From Hydrogenothermus marinus (GTDB lineage: Bacteria; Aquificota; Aquificia; Aquificales; Hydrogenothermaceae), in contig NZ_REFO01000013.1 in assembly GCF_003688665.1 (NCBI RefSeq), positions 110,835-174,834 on the forward strand: a stretch of DNA of 64,000 nucleotides, in the 5' to 3' direction. Of this stretch, positions 56,349 through 64,000 are shown in pieces. Below the pieces are notes generated by a model, which did not search any database, had not been told where the DNA came from, and saw only the letters and a list, made by a program, of their open reading frames with translations. Both the position numbers and the translations under genes were made by a program. Position 1 is the first letter of the stretch. The number at the start of each line of letters is the position of its first letter.

Positions 56349-57399
56349 TATATTAACAATTTTATTTTTTACTTTTTCAGTAGCATTTGCAAAGGTTTAT
56401 ATTGTAAAGCCTGGTGATAACTTACATTACATAGCTAAAAAATATAAAGTATCTGTTGATGAGATTATAAAAATAAATCATCTAAGAAAACCTTATATTA
56501 TTAGACCTGGGCAAAAAATAAAGATTCCTGTTAAACAAAAAAAGAAAACAGAGCAACAAAGTATCAATAACTGTGCTATTACATATAAAGTAAAAGCAGG
56601 TGATTCTTTAATAACTATTGCAAAAAAATATCATGTATGGGTTAAAGATTTAAAAAAATTAAATAATTTAAAAGGTAATACTATCAGAGTTGGTCAAATT
56701 TTATGTATAAAGAAAGGTAATAAAAATTACCATCAAACAAAAAAAACTAAAAAATCTCCTAAAGTAAAAGTAAAGAAAAAGATAATAAAAAAAATTGTTA
56801 TACATACTGTAAAACCTGGTGAAAGTATTGCTCTTATAGCAAGAAAATATAATGCATCAGTTAATGAGATTATAAAAATAAATCATCTAAGAAAACCTTA
56901 TATTATTAGACCTGGGCAAAAAATAAAAATTCCTAAGAAGATAGTAAAAGTTGTAGAAATTACAGAAGAAGAAAAGATAAAACAGATTTCAAAATCTATG
57001 CCTTTTGGATTTATATGGCCTGTTGACAAAGGAGTTGTAATAGCTCAATTTGTAAATAGTTCTACTTTAAGACATTTAGGAATAGATATTAAAACAGATT
57101 GTAATTATCCAATTAAAGCATCAGAATCTGGGAAAGTTATATATGCAGGAGATAGTATAAAAGCTTTTGGTAATCTTGTAATAATTAAACATAGAAAAAA
57201 TTACAATACAGTTTATGGCCATATTGGAAAGATAGCTACAAAAGATGGCAAGTATGTTAAAAAAGGAGATATTATAGGATATACAGGAAAATTAAATAAT
57301 AGTGATGATTGTGGACTTTATTTTGAAATTAGAAAAAATGCAATTCCTGTAGATCCAATAGTATTACTACCAAAGAAAAAAGAGGTTCAAACTAAATGA
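56332..57399 (+). CDS. LysM and LytM-domain (M23-like) cell-wall protein, probably non-catalytic
   Basis: This 355-residue exported protein has a signal peptide and three LysM repeats (about 24-66, 83-125 and 161-205), the first and third nearly identical. A C-terminal LytM/M23 domain follows (about 235-345). The zinc ligands of HLGID and YGH are kept, but the usual HLHFE reads GLYFE, so one ligand is missing. That points to a NlpD/EnvC-like amidase activator rather than a peptidase. I prefer TTG 56332, which has GGAGG 11 bases upstream and a basic n-region, over ATG 56314. Confidence 0.83.
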   Translation: MRLGINILTILFFTFSVAFAKVYIVKPGDNLHYIAKKYKVSVDEIIKINHLRKPYIIRPGQKIKIPVKQKKKTEQQSINNCAITYKVKAGDSLITIAKKYHVWVKDLKKLNNLKGNTIRVGQILCIKKGNKNYHQTKKTKKSPKVKVKKKIIKKIVIHTVKPGESIALIARKYNASVNEIIKINHLRKPYIIRPGQKIKIPKKIVKVVEITEEEKIKQISKSMPFGFIWPVDKGVVIAQFVNSSTLRHLGIDIKTDCNYPIKASESGKVIYAGDSIKAFGNLVIIKHRKNYNTVYGHIGKIATKDGKYVKKGDIIGYTGKLNNSDDCGLYFEIRKNAIPVDPIVLLPKKKEVQTK

Positions 57400-58604
57400 G
57401 TGAAATGTATGAGTTTCCAAGAATAAAAAGACTTCCTCAGTATGTTTTTGCAGTTGTTAACAAACTAAAATCTCAAATGAGAAAAGAAGGTGAAGATATT
57501 ATAGATTTTGGAATGGGTAATCCAGACCTTCAACCTGCAAAACATATAATTGATAAATTATGTGAATCAGCTAAAAAGAAACATACCCATAGATACTCTA
57601 TGTCTGAAGGTATTCCAAGACTTAGAAAAGCAATTACAGATTTTTATAAAAGAAGATATGATGTTGACATTGATCCAGAAAAAGAAGCTATAATGACAAT
57701 TGGTTCAAAAGAAGGAATTTCTCATCTTATGGTAGCTATGCTTGAGCCAGGAGATATAGCCCTTGTGCCAAGTCCAAGATATCCAATCCATTATTATGCA
57801 CCTGTTATAGCAGGAGCAAGTGTGTTAACTGTACCTCTTCCATTAGAAGGTAGTGATAGCGAAAAACAGGAAAAATTCTTAAAAAATATATATGAAAGTT
57901 ATGAAGATAGCTATCCAAAAGCTAAAGTACTTCTTTTAAACTTTCCAAATAATCCAACAACTATGTCTGTTGATATTGAGTTCTTCAAAGAGATAGTAAA
58001 ATTTGCAAAAGGAAAAGGTTTATGGATTATTCATGATTTTGCTTATGCAGATCTTTGTTATGATGGATATAAAGCTCCGTCTATTTTACAGGTAGAAGGT
58101 GCTAAAGATGTTGCAGTAGAGCTTTATTCAATGACAAAAGGATTTTCTATGGCAGGATGGAGAGTTGGATTTGTACTTGGAAATGAAACTATTGTTTATA
58201 ATCTGAAAAGACTTAAAAGCTATTTAGATTATGGAACATTTACACCTATTCAGGTAGCATCTGTGATTGCTCTTGATAGTGATTACTCAATTGTAGAAAA
58301 AGCAAGGGATACATATAATAAAAGACTTGATATATTAGTTAAAGGTTTAAATAGAGCAGGTTGGAAAGTAGAAAAACCAAAAGCAACTATGTTTTTATGG
58401 GCAAAAATACCTGAACAATTCAAAGATTTAGGCTCTATTGAATTTAGTATGAAACTTTTAAAAGAGGCTAAAGTTGCAGTAGCACCTGGTGTAGGTTTTG
58501 GAGAACATGGAGAAGGATATGTTAGATTTGCAGTAGTTGAAAATGAAAAAAGAATAAGACAAGCAGTAAGAAATATTAAAAAATTTTTACAAAATAATAA
58601 ATGA
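57396..58604 (+). CDS. Class I/II aminotransferase (alanine/LL-DAP aminotransferase-like)
   Basis: This 402-residue PLP enzyme has [15 protein letters not shown] near the N terminus and the Schiff-base Lys in [15 protein letters not shown] near residue 250, followed by the Arg of the carboxylate site. The N-terminal [15 protein letters not shown] is typical of the branch annotated as AlaC/DapL-like aminotransferases. It is coupled to the LysM gene and to lptB by ATGA overlaps. The substrate is uncertain. Confidence 0.9.
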   Translation: MSEMYEFPRIKRLPQYVFAVVNKLKSQMRKEGEDIIDFGMGNPDLQPAKHIIDKLCESAKKKHTHRYSMSEGIPRLRKAITDFYKRRYDVDIDPEKEAIMTIGSKEGISHLMVAMLEPGDIALVPSPRYPIHYYAPVIAGASVLTVPLPLEGSDSEKQEKFLKNIYESYEDSYPKAKVLLLNFPNNPTTMSVDIEFFKEIVKFAKGKGLWIIHDFAYADLCYDGYKAPSILQVEGAKDVAVELYSMTKGFSMAGWRVGFVLGNETIVYNLKRLKSYLDYGTFTPIQVASVIALDSDYSIVEKARDTYNKRLDILVKGLNRAGWKVEKPKATMFLWAKIPEQFKDLGSIEFSMKLLKEAKVAVAPGVGFGEHGEGYVRFAVVENEKRIRQAVRNIKKFLQNNK

Positions 58605-59332
58605 AAAAATCAAGGCTTTATGTTGATAATATAAAAAAATCTTACAAAGATAGAGCAATTTTACAAGGAATATCCTTAGAAGTTAATGAGGGAGAGATTA
58701 TAGGACTTCTTGGCCCAAATGGTGCAGGTAAAACAACTACTTTTAAATGTTTACTTGGATTTATAAAACCAGATGAAGGAAATATATATCTTGATAAAGA
58801 AGATATTACAAATCTTCCTGTTTATGAAAGAGCAAAAAAAGGAATATCATTTTTACCTCAAGAAAGTTCTATTTTTAAAGATTTAACTGTACTTGAAAAT
58901 TTAGTAATGTTTTTAGAGTTCCAGTATGATGACAAAAAAATAATATATGAAAAGGCAGAAGAGTTATTAGAAGAGTTTGGGATAGAAAGATTAAAAAATC
59001 AAAAAGCTTCTACTTTATCAGGTGGAGAAAGAAGAAGACTTGAGATAGCAAGAAGTTTAATTATAAATCCTTCATTTCTTTTATTAGATGAGCCATTTGC
59101 AGGGGTTGATCCTGTTTCTGTAAAAGATATAAATAATCTTATAAAATCTTTAATACAAAAAGATATTGGAATAATTTTAACAGACCATAATGTTAGAGAA
59201 ACATTAAAAATTACTGACAGAGCTTATATAATAGCTCATGGAAAAGTAATAGCAGAAGGAAAACCTGAAAAAATAGTAAATGATGAGTATGTAAAAAAGG
59301 TTTTCCTTGGAGAAGATTTTATTCTTGTTTAG
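58601..59332 (+). CDS. lptB: LPS export ABC transporter ATP-binding protein
   Basis: This 243-residue ATPase has Walker [10 protein letters not shown] at 38-46, [17 protein letters not shown] around the Q-loop, signature [15 protein letters not shown] and Walker [14 protein letters not shown]. The Q-loop region and length match LptB, which powers extraction of LPS with LptFG. This supports an outer-membrane organism. It converges on nadE with a four-base overlap. Confidence 0.92.
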   Translation: MKKSRLYVDNIKKSYKDRAILQGISLEVNEGEIIGLLGPNGAGKTTTFKCLLGFIKPDEGNIYLDKEDITNLPVYERAKKGISFLPQESSIFKDLTVLENLVMFLEFQYDDKKIIYEKAEELLEEFGIERLKNQKASTLSGGERRRLEIARSLIINPSFLLLDEPFAGVDPVSVKDINNLIKSLIQKDIGIILTDHNVRETLKITDRAYIIAHGKVIAEGKPEKIVNDEYVKKVFLGEDFILV

Positions 59333-61050
59333 TACTTAAACTTATTTACTATTGGCATTCTCCAGTCTTTTCCATAAGCTCTTTCTGTTATTTTAATTCC
59401 TATTGGTGCTTGTCTTCTTTTATATTCATTATTATCTATCATTCTTATCACTCTTTTTACGCTTTCTATATCAAAACCTCTTTTTGATATTTCTTCTGGT
59501 GATAAATCTTCTTCTACATATAGATATATAATTTCATCAAGGATAGGATAAGGCAGTAGTTCATCTTCATCTTTTTGATTTGGTTTAAGTTCTGCAGAAG
59601 GTGGCTTTTGTAAAACTCTTTCAGGTATTACTGGAGATATACTGTTTCTATACTGAGCAAGTTCATAAACTTTTGTTTTATAAATATCTTTTAATACTGC
59701 AAAACCTCCAACCATATCTCCATATAAAGTTGCATATCCTACACTCATTTCTGATTTATTACCTGTTGCAAGAACTATCCAGCCAAACTTATTTGATAAA
59801 GCCATTAAAAGATTTCCTCTTATTCTTGCTTGTAAGTTTTCTTCTGTTATATCCCATTCTTTTCCTTCAAAAACAGGATTAAGAATATTCATATATTTAT
59901 CAAATATATCTTTGATTTTAAAAGTAAAAGTTTCTATTCCAAGATTTTTTGCAAGCTTTTCAGCATCTTCTATACTTTCTTTTGAAGTAAATTGAGAAGG
60001 CATTAATACCCCTTTAACATTCTCTTTTCCAAGAGCATCTACAGCAATAGTAGCAGTTAAAGAACTATCTATTCCTCCACTTAAACCTATTACCACTTTT
60101 TCAAATCCATTTTTATATATATAATCTCTTAATCCTAATACTAAAGCTTTATATATCTGCTCTACTTCTGGTAAATCTAACTCTATTTTTTCTTTTATTT
60201 TTGTTGTTTTATTTTTTATTTTATAATCCACGAATATCTCTTTAACTATTTCTTCTCTTTTATAAGAGGCTCTTAAGTTTCTTAATCTATTATCTTTAAG
60301 CTGTTTTCTAAATATACTATCAAGTTCTATATCAAAAATAATAAAATCTTCTTCAAAAGACTTTCCTTTTGCTAAAAATTTACCATCTGGAGCTACTGCA
60401 AAACTACTACCATCAAAAACAAGTTCATCTTGCCCACCAATCATATTTACATTAGCTATTGATATTAAATTATCAGTAGCTCTTGTTCTTACCATATTTT
60501 CTCTTTTTTCTATTTTTCCTATGTTGTAAGGAGAAGCATTTATATTTATTACAAGTTCAACCCCTTCTATAGCCATTATATTTATTGGATTTTCTGGATA
60601 CCATATATCTTCGCATATAGAAATACCTACCTTATATCCTTCTATATTTAATAAAGTAATCTCATTTCCTCTTTGGAAATATCTCATTTCATCAAACACA
60701 CCATAATTAGGAAGCATATTTTTATGATAAGTAGCTAAAAGTTTTTTATTACTTAAAATAGCTGCAGCATTGTATATATCTTCTTTTTTATCTACAAATC
60801 CTACAATAGCTATAATACCTTCTATATAAGGTTCTATTTTTTTTAAGGCTTTTAGATTTTCATTTATAAACTCTTCTTTAAATAAAAGATCTTCCGGTGG
60901 ATAACCTGTAATAGCAAGTTCTGGAAAAGCTACTATATCAACTTCTTTTTCTTTTGCTTTTTTTATATATTCAATTATTTTTTCTGTATTTCCTTTTATA
61001 TCTCCAACTGTAAGATTTAATTGAGCTAAAGCAACTCTCAATACTTTCAT
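59329..61050 (-). CDS. nadE: Glutamine-dependent NAD+ synthetase
   Basis: This 573-residue two-domain enzyme makes NAD from deamido-NAD. The N-terminal nitrilase-type amidase has the triad E44, K110 and C146. The C-terminal synthetase has the ATP-pyrophosphatase motif SGGIDSSLTA near residue 303 and GNKSEMSVGYATLYGD. The length is normal for the glutamine-dependent form. The start follows the next gene's stop by one base. Confidence 0.96.
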   Translation of the reverse strand: MKVLRVALAQLNLTVGDIKGNTEKIIEYIKKAKEKEVDIVAFPELAITGYPPEDLLFKEEFINENLKALKKIEPYIEGIIAIVGFVDKKEDIYNAAAILSNKKLLATYHKNMLPNYGVFDEMRYFQRGNEITLLNIEGYKVGISICEDIWYPENPINIMAIEGVELVININASPYNIGKIEKRENMVRTRATDNLISIANVNMIGGQDELVFDGSSFAVAPDGKFLAKGKSFEEDFIIFDIELDSIFRKQLKDNRLRNLRASYKREEIVKEIFVDYKIKNKTTKIKEKIELDLPEVEQIYKALVLGLRDYIYKNGFEKVVIGLSGGIDSSLTATIAVDALGKENVKGVLMPSQFTSKESIEDAEKLAKNLGIETFTFKIKDIFDKYMNILNPVFEGKEWDITEENLQARIRGNLLMALSNKFGWIVLATGNKSEMSVGYATLYGDMVGGFAVLKDIYKTKVYELAQYRNSISPVIPERVLQKPPSAELKPNQKDEDELLPYPILDEIIYLYVEEDLSPEEISKRGFDIESVKRVIRMIDNNEYKRRQAPIGIKITERAYGKDWRMPIVNKFKY

Positions 61051-61051
61051 T

Positions 61052-61804
61052 TTATATCTCCATTTTTATCTTTCTTCTTACTCTATAAACTTCACTTAAA
61101 TTTATATCTGCTTCTACTAATCCTTCTTCACTATCAATAAAAGCTAAAGTCTTACCCCAAGGATCATAAATAGCCGAACTTCCTGCATAAGAAATTCTAC
61201 CTATTTTATCAGTTGTATCACTTACAACTACAAAAGATTGATTTTCTATTGCTCTCGCTTTTGAAAGTATTTCAAGATGTTCTTTCCTTGAAAGTCCCCA
61301 TTGAGCAGGAATTAATATTATCTCTACACCCTTTTTTCTTAAAATATGAGAGATATTAGGATATCTAAGTTCAAAACATATCATTATTCCAAGATTACCT
61401 ACAGAGCTTTCTGCTATATCAAAACTATTTTTTCCTGGTTTAAAATATTTATCCTCATTTGTCGGAGTAAAAAGCTTAACTTTTGCTCTTTTAAAGATTA
61501 TATCCCCTTTATCTATTACAAATGCTTTATTATATATTCCATATCTTGATTTTTCTGGAAGAGTTCCTGATATTACTAAGTTTTTTTCTAAGGATAATTT
61601 TTCTAAATCTTTATATATTTGAGGAGTTTCCTTTGCATGATTTTCTAAATTCTCATTATCAAATCCACTGCTAAACATTTCAGGAAGAAGTAACAAAGAT
61701 GTTTTAGAGGATTTTTCTATTTTATCTATATATGAAAATATTTTTTCCATATTTTTTTCAATATTTCCAAGTTCTAAATTTATCTGCAGTGAATATATTT
61801 TCAT
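61052..61804 (-). CDS. Carbon-nitrogen hydrolase (nitrilase family, omega-amidase-like)
   Basis: This 250-residue protein has the nitrilase triad E42 (LLPEMFSSGF), K110 and C143 (GIMICFELRYP). The ELRYP and MFSSGF segments resemble YafV/Nit2-type omega-amidases, which clear alpha-ketoglutaramate or ketosuccinamate. I use ATG 61804 instead of the TTG one codon upstream. It is cotranscribed with nadE. Confidence 0.87.
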   Translation of the reverse strand: MKIYSLQINLELGNIEKNMEKIFSYIDKIEKSSKTSLLLLPEMFSSGFDNENLENHAKETPQIYKDLEKLSLEKNLVISGTLPEKSRYGIYNKAFVIDKGDIIFKRAKVKLFTPTNEDKYFKPGKNSFDIAESSVGNLGIMICFELRYPNISHILRKKGVEIILIPAQWGLSRKEHLEILSKARAIENQSFVVVSDTTDKIGRISYAGSSAIYDPWGKTLAFIDSEEGLVEADINLSEVYRVRRKIKMEI

Positions 61805-61868
61805 CAATACCTCTCAGTATGTAGTTTTATAGAATTTAAAAGAATTTTAACATAAGAGTATAAAAAAT

Positions 61869-61882
61869 TTGATATAAATCAT
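61869..61882 (+). promoter_or_regulatory. FNR/CRP-family binding site
   Basis: TTGAT-ataa-ATCAT matches the FNR/DNR consensus TTGAT-N4-ATCAA except for the last base. It lies 64 bases before the first hemerythrin ATG. No Crp/Fnr-family gene is present in the window. Confidence 0.55.
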
Positions 61883-61908
61883 AAAATTTTAAATTCAAAA
61901 ATTATAGA

Positions 61909-61929
61909 TTAAAGAGTAATTAGTCTTAA
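61909..61929 (+). promoter_or_regulatory. Palindrome next to the hemerythrin operon, possible Rrf2 operator
   Basis: The core AGA-G-TAATTA-G-TCT is an inverted repeat with two mismatches at symmetric positions, flanked by TTAA on both sides. It sits immediately before the Shine-Dalgarno sequence (GAGGTG). A regulator bound here would block the operon that ends with the Rrf2 gene. Confidence 0.45.
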
Positions 61930-61945
61930 TTATGAGGTGATAAAA

Positions 61946-62347
61946 ATGTTATTAACAAAAGAAGAACTTCCAAAAGTTGCATTAAATGAAATGAATGAGA
62001 TTCATTTTGAAGAAGTAGATATGATTAATAATCTATATGATACTGCTATGTCAGGAGATTATGAAAAAACCAAAAAGTTGTTTGATGAATTTATAGAACA
62101 TATAGAAGATCATTTTTCTTTTGAAGAAGATTTAATGGAACAAAATGAGTTTTTTGCTTATCCAATGCATAAAATGGAACATGATAATGTATTAAAAGAT
62201 TTATATAACCTACGAGAAAAATTTGAAAAAACAAAGGATACTAAATTAATTGCAAACTTTCTAAAAGAAGGATTTATTCCTTGGCTTATAAATCATTTAA
62301 ATACAATGGATACTGTTACTGCTTCATTCTTAACTGGTGGCTTTTAA
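61946..62347 (+). CDS. Hemerythrin-domain protein
   Basis: This 133-residue bacteriohemerythrin binds a di-iron centre. Its ligands are visible: a His in NEIHFEEVD, HFSFEE (HxxxE), MHKMEHDN (HxxxH) and INHLNTMD with the last His and Asp. It may bind O2 or NO or deliver oxygen. I use ATG 61946 with GAGGTG upstream over the GTG within that RBS. The next hemerythrin-like gene starts two bases after its stop. Confidence 0.9.
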   Translation: MLLTKEELPKVALNEMNEIHFEEVDMINNLYDTAMSGDYEKTKKLFDEFIEHIEDHFSFEEDLMEQNEFFAYPMHKMEHDNVLKDLYNLREKFEKTKDTKLIANFLKEGFIPWLINHLNTMDTVTASFLTGGF

Positions 62348-62349
62348 AA

Positions 62350-62772
62350 ATGGATTTAAAAGATTTCATAGAAAATCTTAAAAATGAACATCAAGAATAT
62401 ATACAAAAAATGGAAAACTGGAAAAAGCTATTACATTTTAAATTTAATGAAGATTTATTGGAAAAAATAATAAATTTTCTTAAAGAAGATATACAAAATC
62501 ATGCAGAAAAAGAGGAAGAAAGATTAAATCAGAAAATAGAAGAAAAGTATCCAGATTTTGATAGTCAAGCAATAATTTTCGCACATGATGTTTTAGATGA
62601 AGCAATAGAAGATGTTATATACTATTATGAAAAATATAAAAAAAATAAAAAATATAAAGATAGATTAGTTAACAGCATTGAAAAAGTATTTACTATGTTA
62701 AAGGATCATTTTATGGAAGAAGAAAATTTCCTATTTCCAAATGTATATAAAGAAGAAAAGGAGTGGCTTTAA
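62350..62772 (+). CDS. Hemerythrin HHE-domain protein
   Basis: This 140-residue helical protein has the cation-binding pattern NEHQEYI, NHAEKEEERL, FAHDVLDEAIE and KDHFMEEENFLFPN, as in RIC/YtfE and related HHE proteins. These repair Fe-S clusters or bind NO and iron. It begins two bases after the first hemerythrin gene, and its stop overlaps the start of the Rrf2 gene (TAATG). Confidence 0.85.
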   Translation: MDLKDFIENLKNEHQEYIQKMENWKKLLHFKFNEDLLEKIINFLKEDIQNHAEKEEERLNQKIEEKYPDFDSQAIIFAHDVLDEAIEDVIYYYEKYKKNKKYKDRLVNSIEKVFTMLKDHFMEEENFLFPNVYKEEKEWL

Positions 62773-63203
62773 TGCTATCAACAGCATGTAAAGATGCTAT
62801 TAGAGCAATTATTTATATTGCCAAAGAAAATAAAAAAGAAAATAGATTTATATCAATAAGAGAGATTTCAGAAAATTTAGGATTATCTTTCTACTTTTTG
62901 TCTAAAATTCTTCAGATTTTAGTAAAAGATGGATTTTTAGAGTCTTATAGAGGTCCTAATGGTGGAGTGAAATTAAAAAAAGATTTAAAAAAGATATCCT
63001 TATTTGATATTATCAAATCAATAGACGGTACTGAACTTTTTGAATCTTGTATTTTAGGTTTTAAAGAATGTTCAGATTCAAAACCTTGTGCAATTCATAA
63101 TATGTGGAAAGAAGAAAGAGATAGACTTTACAATATGTTTAAAAATACAACTCTTGAAAATATAGAAGAAAATTTAGAAAAAGAAACAAATATAAAGATT
63201 TAA
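62772..63203 (+). CDS. Rrf2-family regulator with Fe-S-type cysteines (NsrR/IscR-like)
   Basis: This 143-residue winged-helix protein has the Rrf2 start MLSTACKDAIRAIIYIA and LGLSFYFLSKILQILVKDGFLESYRGPNGG. The sensor loop has three cysteines spaced C-x6-C-x5-C (ESCILGFKECSDSKPC), followed by IHNMW, as in NsrR and IscR, which bind an Fe-S cluster. Its operon with two hemerythrins suggests sensing of NO or oxygen. I use ATG 62772 (coupled TAATG, AAGGAG upstream) over a GTG three codons earlier. Confidence 0.88.
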   Translation: MLSTACKDAIRAIIYIAKENKKENRFISIREISENLGLSFYFLSKILQILVKDGFLESYRGPNGGVKLKKDLKKISLFDIIKSIDGTELFESCILGFKECSDSKPCAIHNMWKEERDRLYNMFKNTTLENIEENLEKETNIKI

Positions 63204-63268
63204 TCTAATCAAAAAAAACAATCAAGATAATTTATAATATTTATTAACGAATTAAATTTTATCTTTAG

Positions 63269-63311
63269 CGGGCGAGAAGACCCCTTCCGTAAGGGAGGGG
63301 ATGAAAGCCCG
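63269..63311 (+). other. GC-rich hairpin at the tnpB upstream boundary
   Basis: CGGGC (63269-63273) pairs with GCCCG (63307-63311). Inside, CCCCTTCC (63281-63288) pairs with GGGAGGGG (63293-63300), with one G-T pair and a GTAA loop. The composition contrasts sharply with the AT-rich flank. It may be the left end of an IS200/IS605-type element or a structured RNA linked to tnpB. Confidence 0.7.
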
Positions 63312-63335
63312 TATATAGAATGATACAATAAACCT

Positions 63336-64000
63336 ATGAAAACAAAAAAAGCTATTTCATTTGAGCTTAATAACAGGTTAACTGACGAACAACTGATAAT
63401 AATTGGACACTTAACCTACCATGCAGGTAAACTATGGAACCAAGCTAATTACCTAATACAAAACAAATTAGCCAAGCCGCTCTACAAAGACCTATATCAT
63501 AAACTAAAGGACAGTTCCGTTAACCTCCGTTCCTTACACTCTCGCTCTGCTCAAATCATCCTTGATGAACTATCAAGAGCTTGGAACAACTTCTTTAACT
63601 TCCTAAAGTCTCCTGAAAGCTACAAGAAAAAGGGAGTTGAGTTTGTAAAACCTCCCAAATACCAAAATCCTAATCTTCCTCATAGGACAATCACGTGGGA
63701 CAAGACAGGCTTTAAGATAGTAGGAAGTGTAATAAGGCTCTCCCTCTCAAAGAGTTTAAAGGAATACTTAAAGAGCAAATTCAAAATAGAAACCGATTAC
63801 CTCTGGATAGACACAGGCTATAAAAGGTTAAAAGAATTAAGAGTTCTTAACATTCAATTAGTTCCATACAAGGCTTATGGACATCTAAGCTACAAACTGG
63901 TAGTGATATATGAAGAGGCAATACCAAAAGTAGAGGTTAAAGGAAGTAGAGTTTTAGCCATAGATTACGGAATAAACAACTTCGCAACCTGTATAGTAGA
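63336..64000 (+). mobile_element. tnpB: IS200/IS605-family TnpB gene, 5' part (runs off window)
   Basis: From ATG 63336 the frame is open to the window end (221 codons). The protein has the N-terminal helix-turn pattern of TnpB (HAGKLWNQANYLIQNK and LHSRSAQIILDELSRAWNNFF), then PPKYQNP, and reaches RVLAIDYGINNFATC, the first catalytic Asp of the RuvC domain. No tnpA is seen upstream. TnpB proteins are RNA-guided nucleases ancestral to Cas12. The region is less AT-rich than its surroundings, suggesting transfer. Confidence 0.88.

Overview
The window is AT-rich bacterial chromosome (many stretches near 25-32% G+C by eye) from a Gram-negative thermophile, most probably an Aquificales/Hydrogenothermaceae bacterium of the Sulfurihydrogenibium type. 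That placement is an inference from base composition and protein character (K/E/I-rich proteins, outer-membrane polysaccharide export genes, LptB, PAPS and sulfur genes). No 16S rRNA is present to confirm it.

Layout. 0-9.8 kb is core housekeeping: aspS, a short sigma-70 factor, tRNA-Ser(GCU), thiE, queA, a cold-shock gene with a long structured leader, miaB, a DUF151 protein, and rpmF-plsX-fabH. 9.8-15.4 kb is a type IV pilin locus: an STT3/PglB-type oligosaccharyltransferase, two pilin-like genes (one with a perfect 51-bp tandem duplication), and a PilR/PilS two-component pair. A near-consensus sigma-54 promoter precedes the major pilin gene. rpoZ and a coiled-coil PD-(D/E)XK protein follow.

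16.5-52.1 kb is a very large surface-polysaccharide region made of two Wzx/Wzy/Wzz sets. The first (16.5-26.3 kb) has galE, a WecA/MraY-like phosphoglycosyl transferase with an altered active site, two glycosyltransferases, an EpsG-like polymerase, a flippase and a short Wzz. It also holds a second WecA-like copy split by a WbaP/WcaJ-type sugar transferase. The second (26.3-52.1 kb, all on the minus strand, with a promoter just upstream of wza) carries Wza, Wzi, Wzz and dTDP-rhamnose-type genes, and a complete sulfate-activation set (cysQ, SLC13 permease, cysC, sat) directly beside a flippase and a sulfotransferase. It continues with a Wzy-like protein, glycosyltransferases and the four GDP-D-glycero-D-manno-heptose genes (hddA, gmhA, hddC, gmhB). 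The simplest reading is a sulfated, heptose- and deoxysugar-containing capsule or exopolysaccharide. The locus is decaying or remodelling: wza and a PIN toxin gene each have one in-frame TAA, a GT2 gene and a membrane-protein gene are remnants, and MNT/HEPN and VapBC-type modules sit between wzz and rfbA.

52-63 kb returns to general functions: a Spy-like periplasmic protein, a sulfite-oxidase-fold protein, a Fur-family regulator with a Fur-box-like site on its promoter, mutS2, acyP, a LysM/LytM protein, an aminotransferase, lptB, nadE and a nitrilase-family amidase. An operon of two hemerythrin-like proteins and an Rrf2 regulator with three clustered cysteines follows, preceded by an FNR-type box. 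The window ends inside an IS200/IS605-type tnpB gene with a strong hairpin just upstream.
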